A stretch of DNA of 64,000 nucleotides, from contig NZ_SJPY01000004.1 of assembly GCF_007860185.1 (NCBI RefSeq), forward strand, positions 310,001-374,000. The letters are read 5' to 3'. The stretch comes from Novipirellula aureliae. Lineage in GTDB: Bacteria; Planctomycetota; Planctomycetia; Pirellulales; Pirellulaceae. The notes beneath the pieces are model-generated. The model searched no databases, was not told the DNA's origin, and worked only from the letters and a program-made list of their open reading frames with translations. This document shows, in pieces, positions 53,975 through 63,658 of the stretch. Position 1 is the first letter of the stretch, and each line of letters starts with the position of its first letter. The position numbers and the translations under genes are program-made.

Positions 53975-54652
53975 ATGTCACGTTTGTTTTACGGATCAAT
54001 GTTCGCTTTTGCTTTGGTTGCCACCCCTTCGATCGCCGGGGATACTGCTGCGACTGCGGCCGAATCCTGCCCGACGAAAGCATGCTGCTCGGAAGCTCAA
54101 TGCAGTGCAGATGCTAGCAGCTGCTCTGCAGAAGACGGTGCCTTGGTAGAGTGCACTACAGAGGTCGATTCATTGAAGGAAGGCGACGCACTTGCGGCTT
54201 TCCACGTCACGAAAATTGCCGGTGCCGCCGATGACGGTGTCGATCAGGGGCAAGAGCTTTGCTACCGCTGCCGTTACGGCTCACGGCCAATGGTTTTGGT
54301 TTTTGCTCGCGATACCGGAGGCAGCTTGCCTGAATTCCTGAAGCAATTGGATTCGGCGGTCGCGGATCACGAAGACGCAAAGTTGAAGGGCCTGGTCACG
54401 CTCTTGGGCGACGATTCGGATGCACTCAAGGCAAATGCTGAGAAATTGGCAGAAACCGCTTCGTCCAAACACGTACCGGTGGTCATTGCCAAAGAGACCA
54501 AAACGGGTCCAGCAAAATACAAATTGTCATCGGACGCGGCCATCACCGTTGTTGTCGCGAAAGACAGCAAAGTGGTAAGCTCGAAAACCTTCGCAGCCGA
54601 CCAAATTGATGTTGCAAGCGTTATGAGTGACGTTGCAGGAATGCTGAACTAA
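53975..54652 (+). CDS. Secreted Cys-rich protein with thioredoxin-like region
   Basis: A 225-residue exported protein. Signal peptide MSRLFYGSMFAFALVATPSIAG. A Cys-rich segment follows (CPTKACCSEAQCSADASSC, later VECTTEV), then a thioredoxin-fold-like domain around ELCYRCRYGSRPMVLVFARDTGG with helices LPEFLKQLDSAVADHED and strand HVPVVIAKET. The CxxC pair here is CYRC. Its substrate is unknown; similar secreted planctomycete proteins are often uncharacterised. It has a good ribosome-binding site (GGAGA at 53962-53966) before ATG 53975. It ends in a terminator. Confidence 0.65.
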   Translation: MSRLFYGSMFAFALVATPSIAGDTAATAAESCPTKACCSEAQCSADASSCSAEDGALVECTTEVDSLKEGDALAAFHVTKIAGAADDGVDQGQELCYRCRYGSRPMVLVFARDTGGSLPEFLKQLDSAVADHEDAKLKGLVTLLGDDSDALKANAEKLAETASSKHVPVVIAKETKTGPAKYKLSSDAAITVVVAKDSKVVSSKTFAADQIDVASVMSDVAGMLN

Positions 54653-54687
54653 TTGCCAGTGTTCCAGCTAATTTGATCAACGGATGA

Positions 54688-54716
54688 AGCCGATCTCTAA
54701 GGAGTCGGCTTTTTTT
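54688..54716 (+). terminator. Rho-independent terminator
   Basis: AGCCGA...TCGGCT stem (6 bp, extended by weak inner pairs TCTC/GGAG) followed by seven T. Thirty-six bases after the stop of the secreted Cys-rich gene. Confidence 0.85.
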
Positions 54717-54945
54717 GTTGTTTTATGACGATTATCCGTTTTGGTCTAATCGTAACGGTAAATCAGGCCGATACAGATTGGTAGATAGAATGCCCTATTG
54801 AGCATCCATCGATTTTTTGCAGAGTGATCCTTGACGCCCGCGACGACACGGCTTAGACTCTCCAGGAGCGTTTAAGTTGAAATAGACAAAGGGTTTACAT
54901 CGACCACACAAGCACCAAGTCGTGGTGTGATTTAGGGAGTCAGTC

Positions 54946-55323
54946 GTGACCAAGAAGGATATCGTGCGAACGATCTCGGAAGAGGTTGGGCTGACCCAGC
55001 AGCAGACGAAAGCGATTGTACAGAAGACATTCGATGCAATCATTGAGTGTTTAGTACGCGAACGACGGATTGAACTGCGGAACTTCGGCGTGTTCGAAGT
55101 GAAACCGCGAGCGGCACGCAAGGCGAGGAACCCCCGGACTGGAGAGCAGGTCGAGGTACCGAGCAAGCATGTTGTAACGTTCAAGCCGGGAAAGTTCATG
55201 GAAGCCAAGGTGCGTGACTTGGATGAGTCGCCACCACCCACTAGTGAATTAAAACAAACCCCAAGCCGTCCACCAAATAACCCGACATTCGATGCCCCTA
55301 GCGGTCATTGGAACGAGGATTAA
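54946..55323 (+). CDS. HU/IHF-family DNA-binding protein with Pro-rich tail
   Basis: A 125-residue nucleoid protein. Residues 1-90 are a full HU fold: [40 protein letters not shown] and the DNA-intercalating arm [20 protein letters not shown], ending [11 protein letters not shown]. The last ~35 residues ([19 protein letters not shown]) are an added Pro-rich tail absent from E. coli HU. The start is GTG 54946, with AGGGAG at 54934-54939. Bends and compacts DNA. Confidence 0.93.
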   Translation: MTKKDIVRTISEEVGLTQQQTKAIVQKTFDAIIECLVRERRIELRNFGVFEVKPRAARKARNPRTGEQVEVPSKHVVTFKPGKFMEAKVRDLDESPPPTSELKQTPSRPPNNPTFDAPSGHWNED

Positions 55324-55356
55324 GGTTGGCCTAGACCGTTCATGGAGGAACGATCG

Positions 55357-55614
55357 ATGCGAAAATTGTCACGAAAATCATCGCTACGAAAGTCATTGCG
55401 ACGAGTCGTGCAATTGACCATTTTGGCGTCTGCGATCACCAGTAGCGTCGGATGCTTTGTCCCGATCTACTCGGCTCGCCCGGAACGCCGAGTCCAACAA
55501 TTGCTGTACACCTCTGAAGACCTCCGAGCGATGGTTGCCGAATGGGAACGTTTCTGGTTTCTTGATTCGCCAAGTCACCTGACACCGATTCGTACGCATG
55601 GTGGAATCATGTAG
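55357..55614 (+). CDS. Small putative lipoprotein
   Basis: An 85-residue protein. The N-terminus is very basic (MRKLSRKSSLRKSLRR), followed by hydrophobic VVQLTILASAITSS and a lipobox-like SVGC. The remainder (EWERFWFLDSPSHLTPIRTHGGIM) is conserved-looking but unknown. The start is ATG 55357 because GGAGGA (55344-55349) lies seven bases before it; ATG 55342 would be upstream of that site. It follows the HU gene by 33 bp. Confidence 0.7.
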   Translation: MRKLSRKSSLRKSLRRVVQLTILASAITSSVGCFVPIYSARPERRVQQLLYTSEDLRAMVAEWERFWFLDSPSHLTPIRTHGGIM

Positions 55615-55817
55615 CGAATCGTTCGTAATGGCAACCACCCAAGGCAACGGAATCGTCAAGGCCCCGATTCGATCGCAGACCTCAATCCGGTCGATTCCAT
55701 TTCCTTCAAGGTGCTGCAGACACGATCGCTGATTTTTCCCGAAATTCTCTCAATCAGCGCAAAAAAATGACCTAGGTTTGAAGGAACTGTCTTCGAACTC
55801 TTCGATTGTCATTTGCC

Positions 55818-57299
55818 ATGTCTGCTGCTCCGATTCCGTGGAAACACGTTCGCAATATCCTCGTCATCTTTGCGCCCCTTTGGTTGGGCGCAGCGATGGT
55901 GTTTGGTTTCTTTGGCGTATGCTATGGCTTGTTTCGTAGCGAAGTGTACTCGGCTCGTTTGCCGCTACTGGTGCGTAGCGAAGCGTCAACGAGCATGGTC
56001 GGCTTGGGACGGTTCAATAGCCAGACGGAAATGAAGGCAGCGCAAGAAACGATTTTAGAGATGACTCAAAGTCCAGAAGTCGTTGGCGGAGCCCTTCAGC
56101 AAGTGGGGCCACCGAGCGGCAAACCGGATGTCCATTGGCCGTCGACAACCGTCATTGATGCGGTTTCGGACAGCGGCGTCAACCTGTTGGCACCTCAAGG
56201 CTCGGAGTTCGGCAATTCCGAAGTCGTCTACTTGCAAGTGAAAGCGGAGAATCAAGAACGAGCATTCGTTTTTTGCAATGCCATGTTCGACAACTTGGCG
56301 AAACACCTGCGAACCATTCGGCACATTCGAGCCGACAGTGTGATTGGCGAACTCACCGACGCTAGGGATTTGGCAGCGGCGAATCTGAACGAAGCGGCGG
56401 CTCGCATGCAACAGCTGGAAATGCAATTCCCGACCGACCTCGGTGAATTAAGAAATCTCAGCGAAGCGATTGCCAGCGAAGGAACCAACCGCCGGACTCT
56501 CGAAACCACAGAACATGAGTTGCAAACGGCTGAGTTAGAGCTGAATAAGCTACTGGCACTTCACCAGTTGATGGTCGCAGGCTCCAAGAACCCCAATCAT
56601 TTGCTCGTCAGTGGCAGCGACCTATTGACGCTTCAGCCTTCGCTGTTGCGACTAAAAGATGGTTTGATTGACGCTCAAATCATCAGCAGCCGATTGGCTG
56701 CTAGCCGAACGGAGGAACACCCTTCGGTCATCCAAGCCCGCTCGACGGAAAAACAAATTCGTCGGCGAATGCAAGACGAGGCCACGTCAGTGGTCGAAGC
56801 GATGAAACCGCTTTTAAACATGGAACAGGCGCGTGTGGCAAAATTGTCACAAAAGCGAGATGAGCTGAAGGAACGGCTCGAAGCATTAGCAAATGTTCGT
56901 ACCGAGTATGCGAAAGTCGATGCGGAAGTATCGCATCGAACAACGCTTCTGGAAGAAGCACAGCGGGCTTTGGCCGAGGCCCACGCAAGTCGCAAGGCGG
57001 CCTTGTCGACCGACTTGGTGGCCAAACTCGGGCCACCACAAGTATCCGACCATCCACTCGGCCCCGGTGGAACCATCATTGCCATCGGTTCGACTGCCGC
57101 AGGATTGATGTTTGGCCTCGGAGCGGTCTTTCTGATTGCACCGGGACCGAATGACACGGGCCGTGGTCGCCGCTGGACCGACTTTTTGCATGCTGGAGGC
57201 CGCCGGACTTCCGACCGACTCAACCCCCTCCTGAATCCGGAGGTGAATCCCGCGATGGCCGCCACTCCAAGCACCGACCGCCGTCGTCAGCATCGCTGA
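55818..57299 (+). CDS. Wzz/chain-length-determinant-like membrane protein
   Basis: A 493-residue inner-membrane protein with one helix near each end (FAPLWLGAAMVFGFFGVCYG at about residues 19-40; IIAIGSTAAGLMFGLGAVFLIAPG at about residues 418-440) and a long periplasmic coiled coil in between. This is the topology of polysaccharide co-polymerases (Wzz, GumC/ExoP N-terminal half). It lacks a C-terminal tyrosine kinase domain. A Pro/Arg-rich cytoplasmic tail follows. The start is ATG 55818; a TTG at 55806 is in frame. No wzx, wzy or glycosyltransferase cluster is adjacent. Confidence 0.72.
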   Translation: MSAAPIPWKHVRNILVIFAPLWLGAAMVFGFFGVCYGLFRSEVYSARLPLLVRSEASTSMVGLGRFNSQTEMKAAQETILEMTQSPEVVGGALQQVGPPSGKPDVHWPSTTVIDAVSDSGVNLLAPQGSEFGNSEVVYLQVKAENQERAFVFCNAMFDNLAKHLRTIRHIRADSVIGELTDARDLAAANLNEAAARMQQLEMQFPTDLGELRNLSEAIASEGTNRRTLETTEHELQTAELELNKLLALHQLMVAGSKNPNHLLVSGSDLLTLQPSLLRLKDGLIDAQIISSRLAASRTEEHPSVIQARSTEKQIRRRMQDEATSVVEAMKPLLNMEQARVAKLSQKRDELKERLEALANVRTEYAKVDAEVSHRTTLLEEAQRALAEAHASRKAALSTDLVAKLGPPQVSDHPLGPGGTIIAIGSTAAGLMFGLGAVFLIAPGPNDTGRGRRWTDFLHAGGRRTSDRLNPLLNPEVNPAMAATPSTDRRRQHR

Positions 57300-57313
57300 G
57301 TCAATCGCTGAGG

Positions 57314-57979
57314 TCAATCGCTCAATACCGCTTCCCCCCACAAACTTGGGTCTTCGATCACCGGATACTCAGGCCCAAGGGAAAACGTTTGCCAGCCCAA
57401 CTCTCGATCGACCACCGCATAGTAAAAACCGATACGTGGCTGATCCGATGGATCGAATCCGGTCAGACAGCTGGCCGGTGCAAAGCCGGACAATTGATAG
57501 CCGTCATGACGGGGAGCGGCAGCGATTTTTAGCGAATCCGCTCGAATCGGCTTCGGGTTCGCGCGGGCTCGATTGATCGGGATAAGCGCAGCGACGGGAT
57601 GTTCACGCTGCGGTCCGCCGCCAGCAGGCATCCATAAAAACCGATGGCAAAACTGGGTCGCCCGATGAATCCCAGGGCTTGAGCGCGTATCGACCCAAAG
57701 ATGAAAGCCGTCACTGTCGTCAAGCCGTGAATCACGACACCAAGGCAATTGCCGCTTTCGAGCCACGCTGACCTGGACCCCGATTCCGGTCTCGTTCCAT
57801 GCCATGCGAACATCCGCGTACGCAGCTTGTTCGGACAAAACGCCAAACGAAGGCAAGCGGCACGATTCGGGTAGACTCAGCCCTTTGCTCGTCCACGGCA
57901 TCTCCTGGCGATACAAGCGGATTTCGAAACGAAACAGGAATGAGGGATCAATCAGCGACGATGGTTTGGTTTCGCTCAA
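57314..57979 (-). CDS. CBM9/DOMON-like hypothetical protein
   Basis: A 221-residue protein, beta-rich. The sequence AYADVRMAWNETGIGVQVSVARK followed by DSDGFHLWVDTRSSPGIHRATQFCHRFLW resembles family 9 carbohydrate-binding modules, which often sit on secreted enzymes. No signal peptide is seen. The start appears to be TTG 57979, since no in-frame ATG or GTG lies just upstream. Convergent with the Wzz-like gene with 14 bp between stops. Family assignment is tentative. Confidence 0.5.
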   Translation of the reverse strand: MSETKPSSLIDPSFLFRFEIRLYRQEMPWTSKGLSLPESCRLPSFGVLSEQAAYADVRMAWNETGIGVQVSVARKRQLPWCRDSRLDDSDGFHLWVDTRSSPGIHRATQFCHRFLWMPAGGGPQREHPVAALIPINRARANPKPIRADSLKIAAAPRHDGYQLSGFAPASCLTGFDPSDQPRIGFYYAVVDRELGWQTFSLGPEYPVIEDPSLWGEAVLSD

Positions 57980-58192
57980 AGTTTGCGGTCTCTGCGGAGG
58001 GAATCGGATAATCTTAAGGACGTCATAAAATAGAACATTCGCCTTTGACGGACCTGATCGATGAAAGTCACTTTTCTGACGCCCTCCAACTCAGGCCCTC
58101 CAACTCAGGCCCAAGCAACTCAGGCCCAAACAACAAAATTATCCTCTTTTGAGCCGTTCGGGAAAGGGTATCGACGTCCTTTCCCGCTATAA

Positions 58193-60328
58193 TTGACCAG
58201 ACATGTTACCCAGACTCCTTTTGCCTCTCCAAACACGGATCCTTCCTTGCGTTTTCTCTACCGGAATAAGCTAGCATTCTCAGTATTTTTGTTTCTTTCA
58301 TGCGTTAATTCTCCATCCCAGGTCTGGGCTGGCGTTGTTGCCGAAAACGTCATTGTGGTGGTCAATGCCCACTCCGAAGATTCTCGCACTTTGGCAAATC
58401 ATTACTGCGAACTCCGAAGGATCCCGACTGGCAACGTGATCTATTTGGAAGATGTCCCGAAAGCGCTGACGATCAACTTGGACGAGTTTAAGTCCAAAAT
58501 CCTCACTCCCATTTTGCAGACTCTCGACAAACGTCGTTTGGCCGCGCAGACGAAAGTGATTGCCTATTCGGCTGGATTTCCGACCTCGGTAAAGATCAAT
58601 GAGCATACGGAGCGGATAACCGATTCGGGCATCAAACAATACCAAAAGCCAGTCGCATCGTTGACGGGCTTGACGTTTTTCTACCGCTACATATTGGCGG
58701 ACGAAGAGGGTTATTTGGGATGGGAATCGAACCTCTACGCACGCGGGAATTTTGAGCGTACTTTCCGCAACCCGTTTGCTGGTGAAGACGGCGAAGCCTT
58801 CGACAAAGCGATCGCCGAACTGCAATCCGACAACGCGAAAGAATCGGGCGAGACACTTAAAAAACTATACGAAGAGCATCCAACATTGAGCGCTGTGGCA
58901 ATCAAAGCCGCAGAAGCGTTCTCCGCAGCGGAACAGATCGATGCAGCAGAGGAAATGCTCGAGGCCGCGATTCATTCCGGTTGGAATTACGAGCGGTACA
59001 TCAAAGAAACCAAATCGTTATCACGGCTGATGTCCAACCAGCGGATCGCTGCGGGGGTGGATTCGATGAAGAATGCACCATTGGGGATGCAGGAGCCGCT
59101 CGGTTTTTCGAGCTTGAAAGGATGGTTGCCATCCGGCGAAGCGGTCCCTGCGAAGCAGTCGGGCATAACGTATTTGCTGAGTTGTATGCTTGGCACGGTT
59201 CATCCTAACGCCAGCACGATCAATCGGGCGGTTGACGTTTTGCAGCGATCGGCAACCGCTGACCGAACGTTTCCCAAGGGGCAATTCATGTTTTCGATGA
59301 CGAGCGATGTGCGCACGAAAACGCGATTGCCGGGGATCGCTAATGCAATGGTCTATCTATCGAGTCTCGGGCAAGACGCAAAGATTTTGCATGGCAAGCT
59401 GCCAAAGGGCAGTGAAACGATCAGTGGGCTAATGCTGGGCACCGCTTCATTCGATTTAGTGGCAACACGATGGAAATTTGTTCCCGGTGCGATCGCTGAT
59501 AACTTGACAAGCTATGGTGGCCGCTACGAAACCGCCTCGCAAACCAAGCTGAATGAACTACTGCATGCCGGAGCGGCAATGAGCAGCGGAGCGGTGATGG
59601 AACCCTTTTCGTTGCAATTTAAGTTTCCCAACCCGATCATGTACGGCTACTACGCCGACGGAGTGACCGCGATCGAAGCGTTCTACTTGTCGATCACATC
59701 GCCATATCAAACTTTGATTGTCGGCGATCCGCTGTGCCAACCGTTTGCCCGTCCTCCTCGAAACAACGTCGAGATGTCGATCGCATCGAGGGTCGATGCG
59801 AATGGGAAATTGGCCAACAACGTCCAGATTCGTCGTCGCATTTTAGAAACGGATGCTCCGACGACCGAGCCTCATCATGCCGAGATCTTTCTCAATGGGC
59901 GAATGGCTCGGGTGACACCTGCGATGGAAAAGTACAACTTGACATTTCCCGAGCAGTATTCGGGTGTCATGCAAGTGACGTTCGTTTTAGTCGGTAAGGA
60001 CCCAACGGAGCCAGCGATCCGATACTCTCAATCGTTTGACGTTCCTGGTTTCTGGAAAGGCCCGAGAATCGAAGCCAGAATCAATCATCCCGAAAAAGGA
60101 AAAATGACGATAGCGGGTGAATCGGAAGGCGCTAGTTCGATCGAGATCACTGTACTCGGCCGACCGGTCGGCACGATCGAAGGCAGTCGAGGAGCGACAA
60201 CGATCGAGATGAAAGACCTAGGCGAGGGGCCACTTCGCGTACAGGGGATTGCCAAATTCACCAATGACGAAGGCCAGTTGACAGCAATGGTTGCCGGAGA
60301 GCAATTTATCATTGCCACAGCCGAGTAA
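58193..60328 (+). CDS. TIGR03790-type secreted protein
   Basis: A 711-residue protein. N-terminal hydrophobic segment LAFSVFLFLSCVNSPSQVWA suggests export. It then has VVAENVIVVVNAHSEDSRTLANHYCELRRIPTGNVIYLE, the hallmark opening of TIGR03790 proteins, whose function is unknown. The middle (KIAAEAFSAAEQIDAAEEMLEAAI-like helices) is TPR-like; the C-terminal part has beta-sandwich segments. The start is uncertain: TTG 58193 is used because no ATG or GTG precedes the hydrophobic segment; TTG 58241 is another option. Confidence 0.65.
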   Translation: MTRHVTQTPFASPNTDPSLRFLYRNKLAFSVFLFLSCVNSPSQVWAGVVAENVIVVVNAHSEDSRTLANHYCELRRIPTGNVIYLEDVPKALTINLDEFKSKILTPILQTLDKRRLAAQTKVIAYSAGFPTSVKINEHTERITDSGIKQYQKPVASLTGLTFFYRYILADEEGYLGWESNLYARGNFERTFRNPFAGEDGEAFDKAIAELQSDNAKESGETLKKLYEEHPTLSAVAIKAAEAFSAAEQIDAAEEMLEAAIHSGWNYERYIKETKSLSRLMSNQRIAAGVDSMKNAPLGMQEPLGFSSLKGWLPSGEAVPAKQSGITYLLSCMLGTVHPNASTINRAVDVLQRSATADRTFPKGQFMFSMTSDVRTKTRLPGIANAMVYLSSLGQDAKILHGKLPKGSETISGLMLGTASFDLVATRWKFVPGAIADNLTSYGGRYETASQTKLNELLHAGAAMSSGAVMEPFSLQFKFPNPIMYGYYADGVTAIEAFYLSITSPYQTLIVGDPLCQPFARPPRNNVEMSIASRVDANGKLANNVQIRRRILETDAPTTEPHHAEIFLNGRMARVTPAMEKYNLTFPEQYSGVMQVTFVLVGKDPTEPAIRYSQSFDVPGFWKGPRIEARINHPEKGKMTIAGESEGASSIEITVLGRPVGTIEGSRGATTIEMKDLGEGPLRVQGIAKFTNDEGQLTAMVAGEQFIIATAE

Positions 60329-60509
60329 GCGAGACGACGCCCAAAGCGACGTAAAAAACGACCAAAAATGTCTGAAAACAGGGAATTCGGAACCCTCTTG
60401 TACGCTCCATCGCATCCACTCTCGCACTACGGCGGTTTTCGGGTTACACTTTTGCGAGTTTATCAATTGAATCCGATCCGTTGTCCCATCAAATAAGAGC
60501 TATCTCAAT

Positions 60510-60689
60510 ATGGCAGGCATTGAACGCACTCGTGAAATCCGTCGTCGTCGCACCCGTCGCAAAAAGACCCGCAATCTGCTTGATCGTGCCAAGAAAGGGA
60601 CGATGGAAAAGAGCGAGGTAATCCGAAAATTACGCAAAATGACCCCTGGTTCGGAAATCATCATCGAGCGAGAAGGGCTGAAGGGTTAG
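60510..60689 (+). CDS. Small basic DUF6800-type protein
   Basis: A 59-residue strongly basic protein beginning MAGIERTREIRRRRTRRKKT and ending EIIIEREGLKG. The composition and opening resemble the small planctomycete proteins of the DUF6800 group, from memory of the family. ATG 60510 and stop TAG 60687-60689 define the frame. Its stop is seven bases before the GTG of the large glycosidase-like gene, so they are probably co-transcribed. Nucleic-acid binding is a guess from charge alone. Confidence 0.65.
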   Translation: MAGIERTREIRRRRTRRKKTRNLLDRAKKGTMEKSEVIRKLRKMTPGSEIIIEREGLKG

Positions 60690-60696
60690 TCAGAGC

Positions 60697-63657
60697 GTGC
60701 CCCTATACGACGAGTGCTTTGTTCTCCTCCCCACCTCAACGTTAGAAGATTTTCCGGTCGGGATTCCTGAATCCGACGCTCGTAGCTTGTTGGCGGCTTG
60801 GACGGTGCTTTGGCATCCGCAGCTGATCGCTGGCTCCGCAGCGATGCCAACTTGGTATCGGGCGGACGAGCCACCGTCGGCTAAAGACACCTCGGTAACG
60901 GAGCACACGAAATCGGACTCGCCCGTCAAACCGCGAGTCATCGCGGTGCCGCAGTCGAGCTTGTCGATGTTGCCGGATGATTACGAGCAAGCCAACGCGG
61001 ATAGCGATTCGGTCCTTTGGATTACCGGCCCTTCGCGAACCGAGATGCTCGATCGAATACCGCTCGATGATCGGTACAACCATCGTCCGCTGCAAGCGAA
61101 GCATCGGACGATCGGTATCGAAGACTTCTTTGCATTAGGTTACGCTTACCTGCAAGTCCAAGTGCTGACGCGGCGACTTCGGTACACCAGCAACTTGGAT
61201 CAAATCTACTTTGAGTCGTGCGTGCTACAGGCAGCCGAGGCTTTCACCGGAAGGGCGAAAGCGGACGACAGCGACTGCGAAGCGATGTCGCCCGCTGCGG
61301 ATGCCGCCGCTGCCGCCTTGCACGACGCTTTCGATTGCTTGGCACAAGAACGCGATCATTTTTTTGCATCCGATCCTCATTTGATCGAGCTAACTCTGTT
61401 GTCGGCATCGACTCTCGATACCTTTCTCGACCACTTGCCGAGCGCTGGCAAACCGTCAGAGTTGGAAGGGGTTTTGCCGACTCCTGGGAACGTGCTGATC
61501 GATGCGGGCGTTGCCGAGAATCTGCGCGTCGCCGACCCCGAAAAACGAGCAGCACTACGAGCATGTTTTGAAAACAAATCACTCGGATGGGCTGGCGGTG
61601 GCCCAACCAGCGATGTTTCACTCTCAACGAAAACGTATACCGATGCCCAGCGGCACATTCTCCAAGCGTTCGAAGAGACCTCCGCTGCGGTAGAAATCGC
61701 TCCTCCCGTCTATGCTCGCTACAGCGGTTCAACGCCACGCGATTTCGTCAGCACGATCGCTTCGCTGGGCGTTTCGGGAATGATCTCGAACGATTTCGAA
61801 AATGCGACAGGATTCGCCGACGAAGCCAAAGTCGTGCAAAGCATTGCTGGCGTGGACCTGCAAACGCTCGCCGCGAAACCGATCGATGCTTCGAGCGAAG
61901 TCGCTTTCCTGGATCTCATGGCTGATCTGGGCCAATCGATCGATCGCGGCGAAATCGCAGCGGCGTTAATGGTTCATTGGCCGGGGACCGAAGGCGATAC
62001 CTTCCAACTCGTCCAACGTACCGCTTCGTGGAGTTTGGTACTCGGACGCATGTGGACGCTTGACGATTTTTTTCGGCATGGCGAACAACCCTATCACCAC
62101 AACGACAAGCTTTCCACCAGCGAGCGTGCCGATTTGACCTTGAAGGATCAAGTGGCCGCTGGCGAAGCGAACCCGCTTTCGGCGATTATCGCGCAAACGC
62201 GCCGTGCCATTGTAGAACAAAACGCCGCCAACTTGCGGGCACTAGTGACCTTGGCAAACGGCAAGGAAATCGGTGCCGTTTCAAGTGCCGCAGATCACAC
62301 GAAAGAACCCAGCGTCGCGAATCCAAAATCGGATTGCCTGCGGACGGTGGGATTAACACCTGCATCCGGCAACTCGAACATTTGCTTGTTCAACCCGACC
62401 TCCGCAGCCCGCCGCATCAATGTCGAAATGGACGGCACCCCTCATGCGGATAAGCATGTCTACGCCGCGAGCGGTCATGGCAAGCAATCGATTGTGACCG
62501 CCGACGTTTCCGCTTTTGGGTTCTCGGTCATTCGAAACCAAGACGCTGGATCTTCGCCGGCCCGCTCGTTAAAAAAACGGCTTGGTGACGTTTTCTCATT
62601 TGGTTCTGCCGCTGCAATTCGAAAGCCAATCGCCGTCGAACATCTGCTTCAAAATGCGTTTATGGAAGTTGCGATCGATGCGCAATCGGGCGGCATAAAA
62701 GGCGTTTACTGCGGCCAAGCACGCGGCAATCGTTTTTCACTTCGGCTGGTCTCTGAAATCGCTGGAACGCCGAAAAAAGATAAAAACACGATCGTGATGA
62801 AGGCCGATACTGTCGAGACAAAAGTATCGCGGCCTGACTTGGGGGTTATCGAATCTTCAGGCTCGTTAGTCGATGCCGCCGGCGAAAGACTCGCTAATTT
62901 TGTACTGGCTTATCAACTTCAACGGGGCAGTCGGGTTTTGGAAGTTTCTGTAAAACTTGAACCGCTTCGCAACGACTTTGGTAAACAGGATCCCTGGAAG
63001 AACTATATCGCACTCCGCACAGCCGTCGCCTCCGAAGCGATGATGCCGCGATTGATTTTGCGAGATAAAATCCAGAAGCCATCGCGACGTTCGATGGTAT
63101 CGCCGCTGGGCGTTATCCTAGACGAATCGGAACGGCAAACCCTGGTCGCCTCTGCTGGCTTAGCCTATCACCGCCGCGTCGATGATCGCTTTCTCGATAC
63201 GCTCCTGTTCGTCCAAGGTGAAACACAAAGGGAGTACAAGATTCATTATGGATTCGATGTCAAGAATCCTGTTTCCGTCGCACGCAGTGTTTTCGAGGAC
63301 CCCATCACGGCAACTGTCGAATCGGTCGATGCCAACGTTTCACGTGGCTGGCTCATTCATGTTGCTCCCAAAGAGGTGCTGCTGACGGACCTACGAGCGT
63401 GGACCGATTCGAGCGGAACACTGTTTGCGTTGGTGCGATTGATTCAAACAAAACCACGAAAAATCACGTCAGCCCTTCGGTTTTGCAGGCCAGTCAAACG
63501 GGCAATTAAAATACAGCATGGCAGCTTCGAACCTCTGCAGGATCCGATGCAAGCGTTTGCAAACAAGTCGGAGAATGATTTATTAGCGGTCGACAATGAT
63601 TGTGTCAAACTCGAATTGCGATCCCATGAAGTCGCCGATTGTTTGATCGAGTTTTAG
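60697..63657 (+). CDS. Large GH38-like (alpha-mannosidase-related) protein
   Basis: A 986-residue protein. The N-terminal part (DECFVLLPTSTLEDFP, AAWTVLWHPQLIAGSAAMP) and the central barrel-like region are followed by a beta-rich C-terminal half (MEVAIDAQSGGIKGVYCGQA, YQLQRGSRVLEVSVKLEP, PWKNYIALRTAVASEAMMPR, SGLAYHRRVDDRFLDTLLF) that resembles the C-terminal domains of GH38 alpha-mannosidases. Metal-binding residues of a catalytic GH38 domain were not identified, so it may be inactive or belong to a related family. GTG 60697 start. The kinase gene begins one base after its stop codon. Confidence 0.5.
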   Translation: MPLYDECFVLLPTSTLEDFPVGIPESDARSLLAAWTVLWHPQLIAGSAAMPTWYRADEPPSAKDTSVTEHTKSDSPVKPRVIAVPQSSLSMLPDDYEQANADSDSVLWITGPSRTEMLDRIPLDDRYNHRPLQAKHRTIGIEDFFALGYAYLQVQVLTRRLRYTSNLDQIYFESCVLQAAEAFTGRAKADDSDCEAMSPAADAAAAALHDAFDCLAQERDHFFASDPHLIELTLLSASTLDTFLDHLPSAGKPSELEGVLPTPGNVLIDAGVAENLRVADPEKRAALRACFENKSLGWAGGGPTSDVSLSTKTYTDAQRHILQAFEETSAAVEIAPPVYARYSGSTPRDFVSTIASLGVSGMISNDFENATGFADEAKVVQSIAGVDLQTLAAKPIDASSEVAFLDLMADLGQSIDRGEIAAALMVHWPGTEGDTFQLVQRTASWSLVLGRMWTLDDFFRHGEQPYHHNDKLSTSERADLTLKDQVAAGEANPLSAIIAQTRRAIVEQNAANLRALVTLANGKEIGAVSSAADHTKEPSVANPKSDCLRTVGLTPASGNSNICLFNPTSAARRINVEMDGTPHADKHVYAASGHGKQSIVTADVSAFGFSVIRNQDAGSSPARSLKKRLGDVFSFGSAAAIRKPIAVEHLLQNAFMEVAIDAQSGGIKGVYCGQARGNRFSLRLVSEIAGTPKKDKNTIVMKADTVETKVSRPDLGVIESSGSLVDAAGERLANFVLAYQLQRGSRVLEVSVKLEPLRNDFGKQDPWKNYIALRTAVASEAMMPRLILRDKIQKPSRRSMVSPLGVILDESERQTLVASAGLAYHRRVDDRFLDTLLFVQGETQREYKIHYGFDVKNPVSVARSVFEDPITATVESVDANVSRGWLIHVAPKEVLLTDLRAWTDSSGTLFALVRLIQTKPRKITSALRFCRPVKRAIKIQHGSFEPLQDPMQAFANKSENDLLAVDNDCVKLELRSHEVADCLIEF

Positions 63658-63658
63658 T

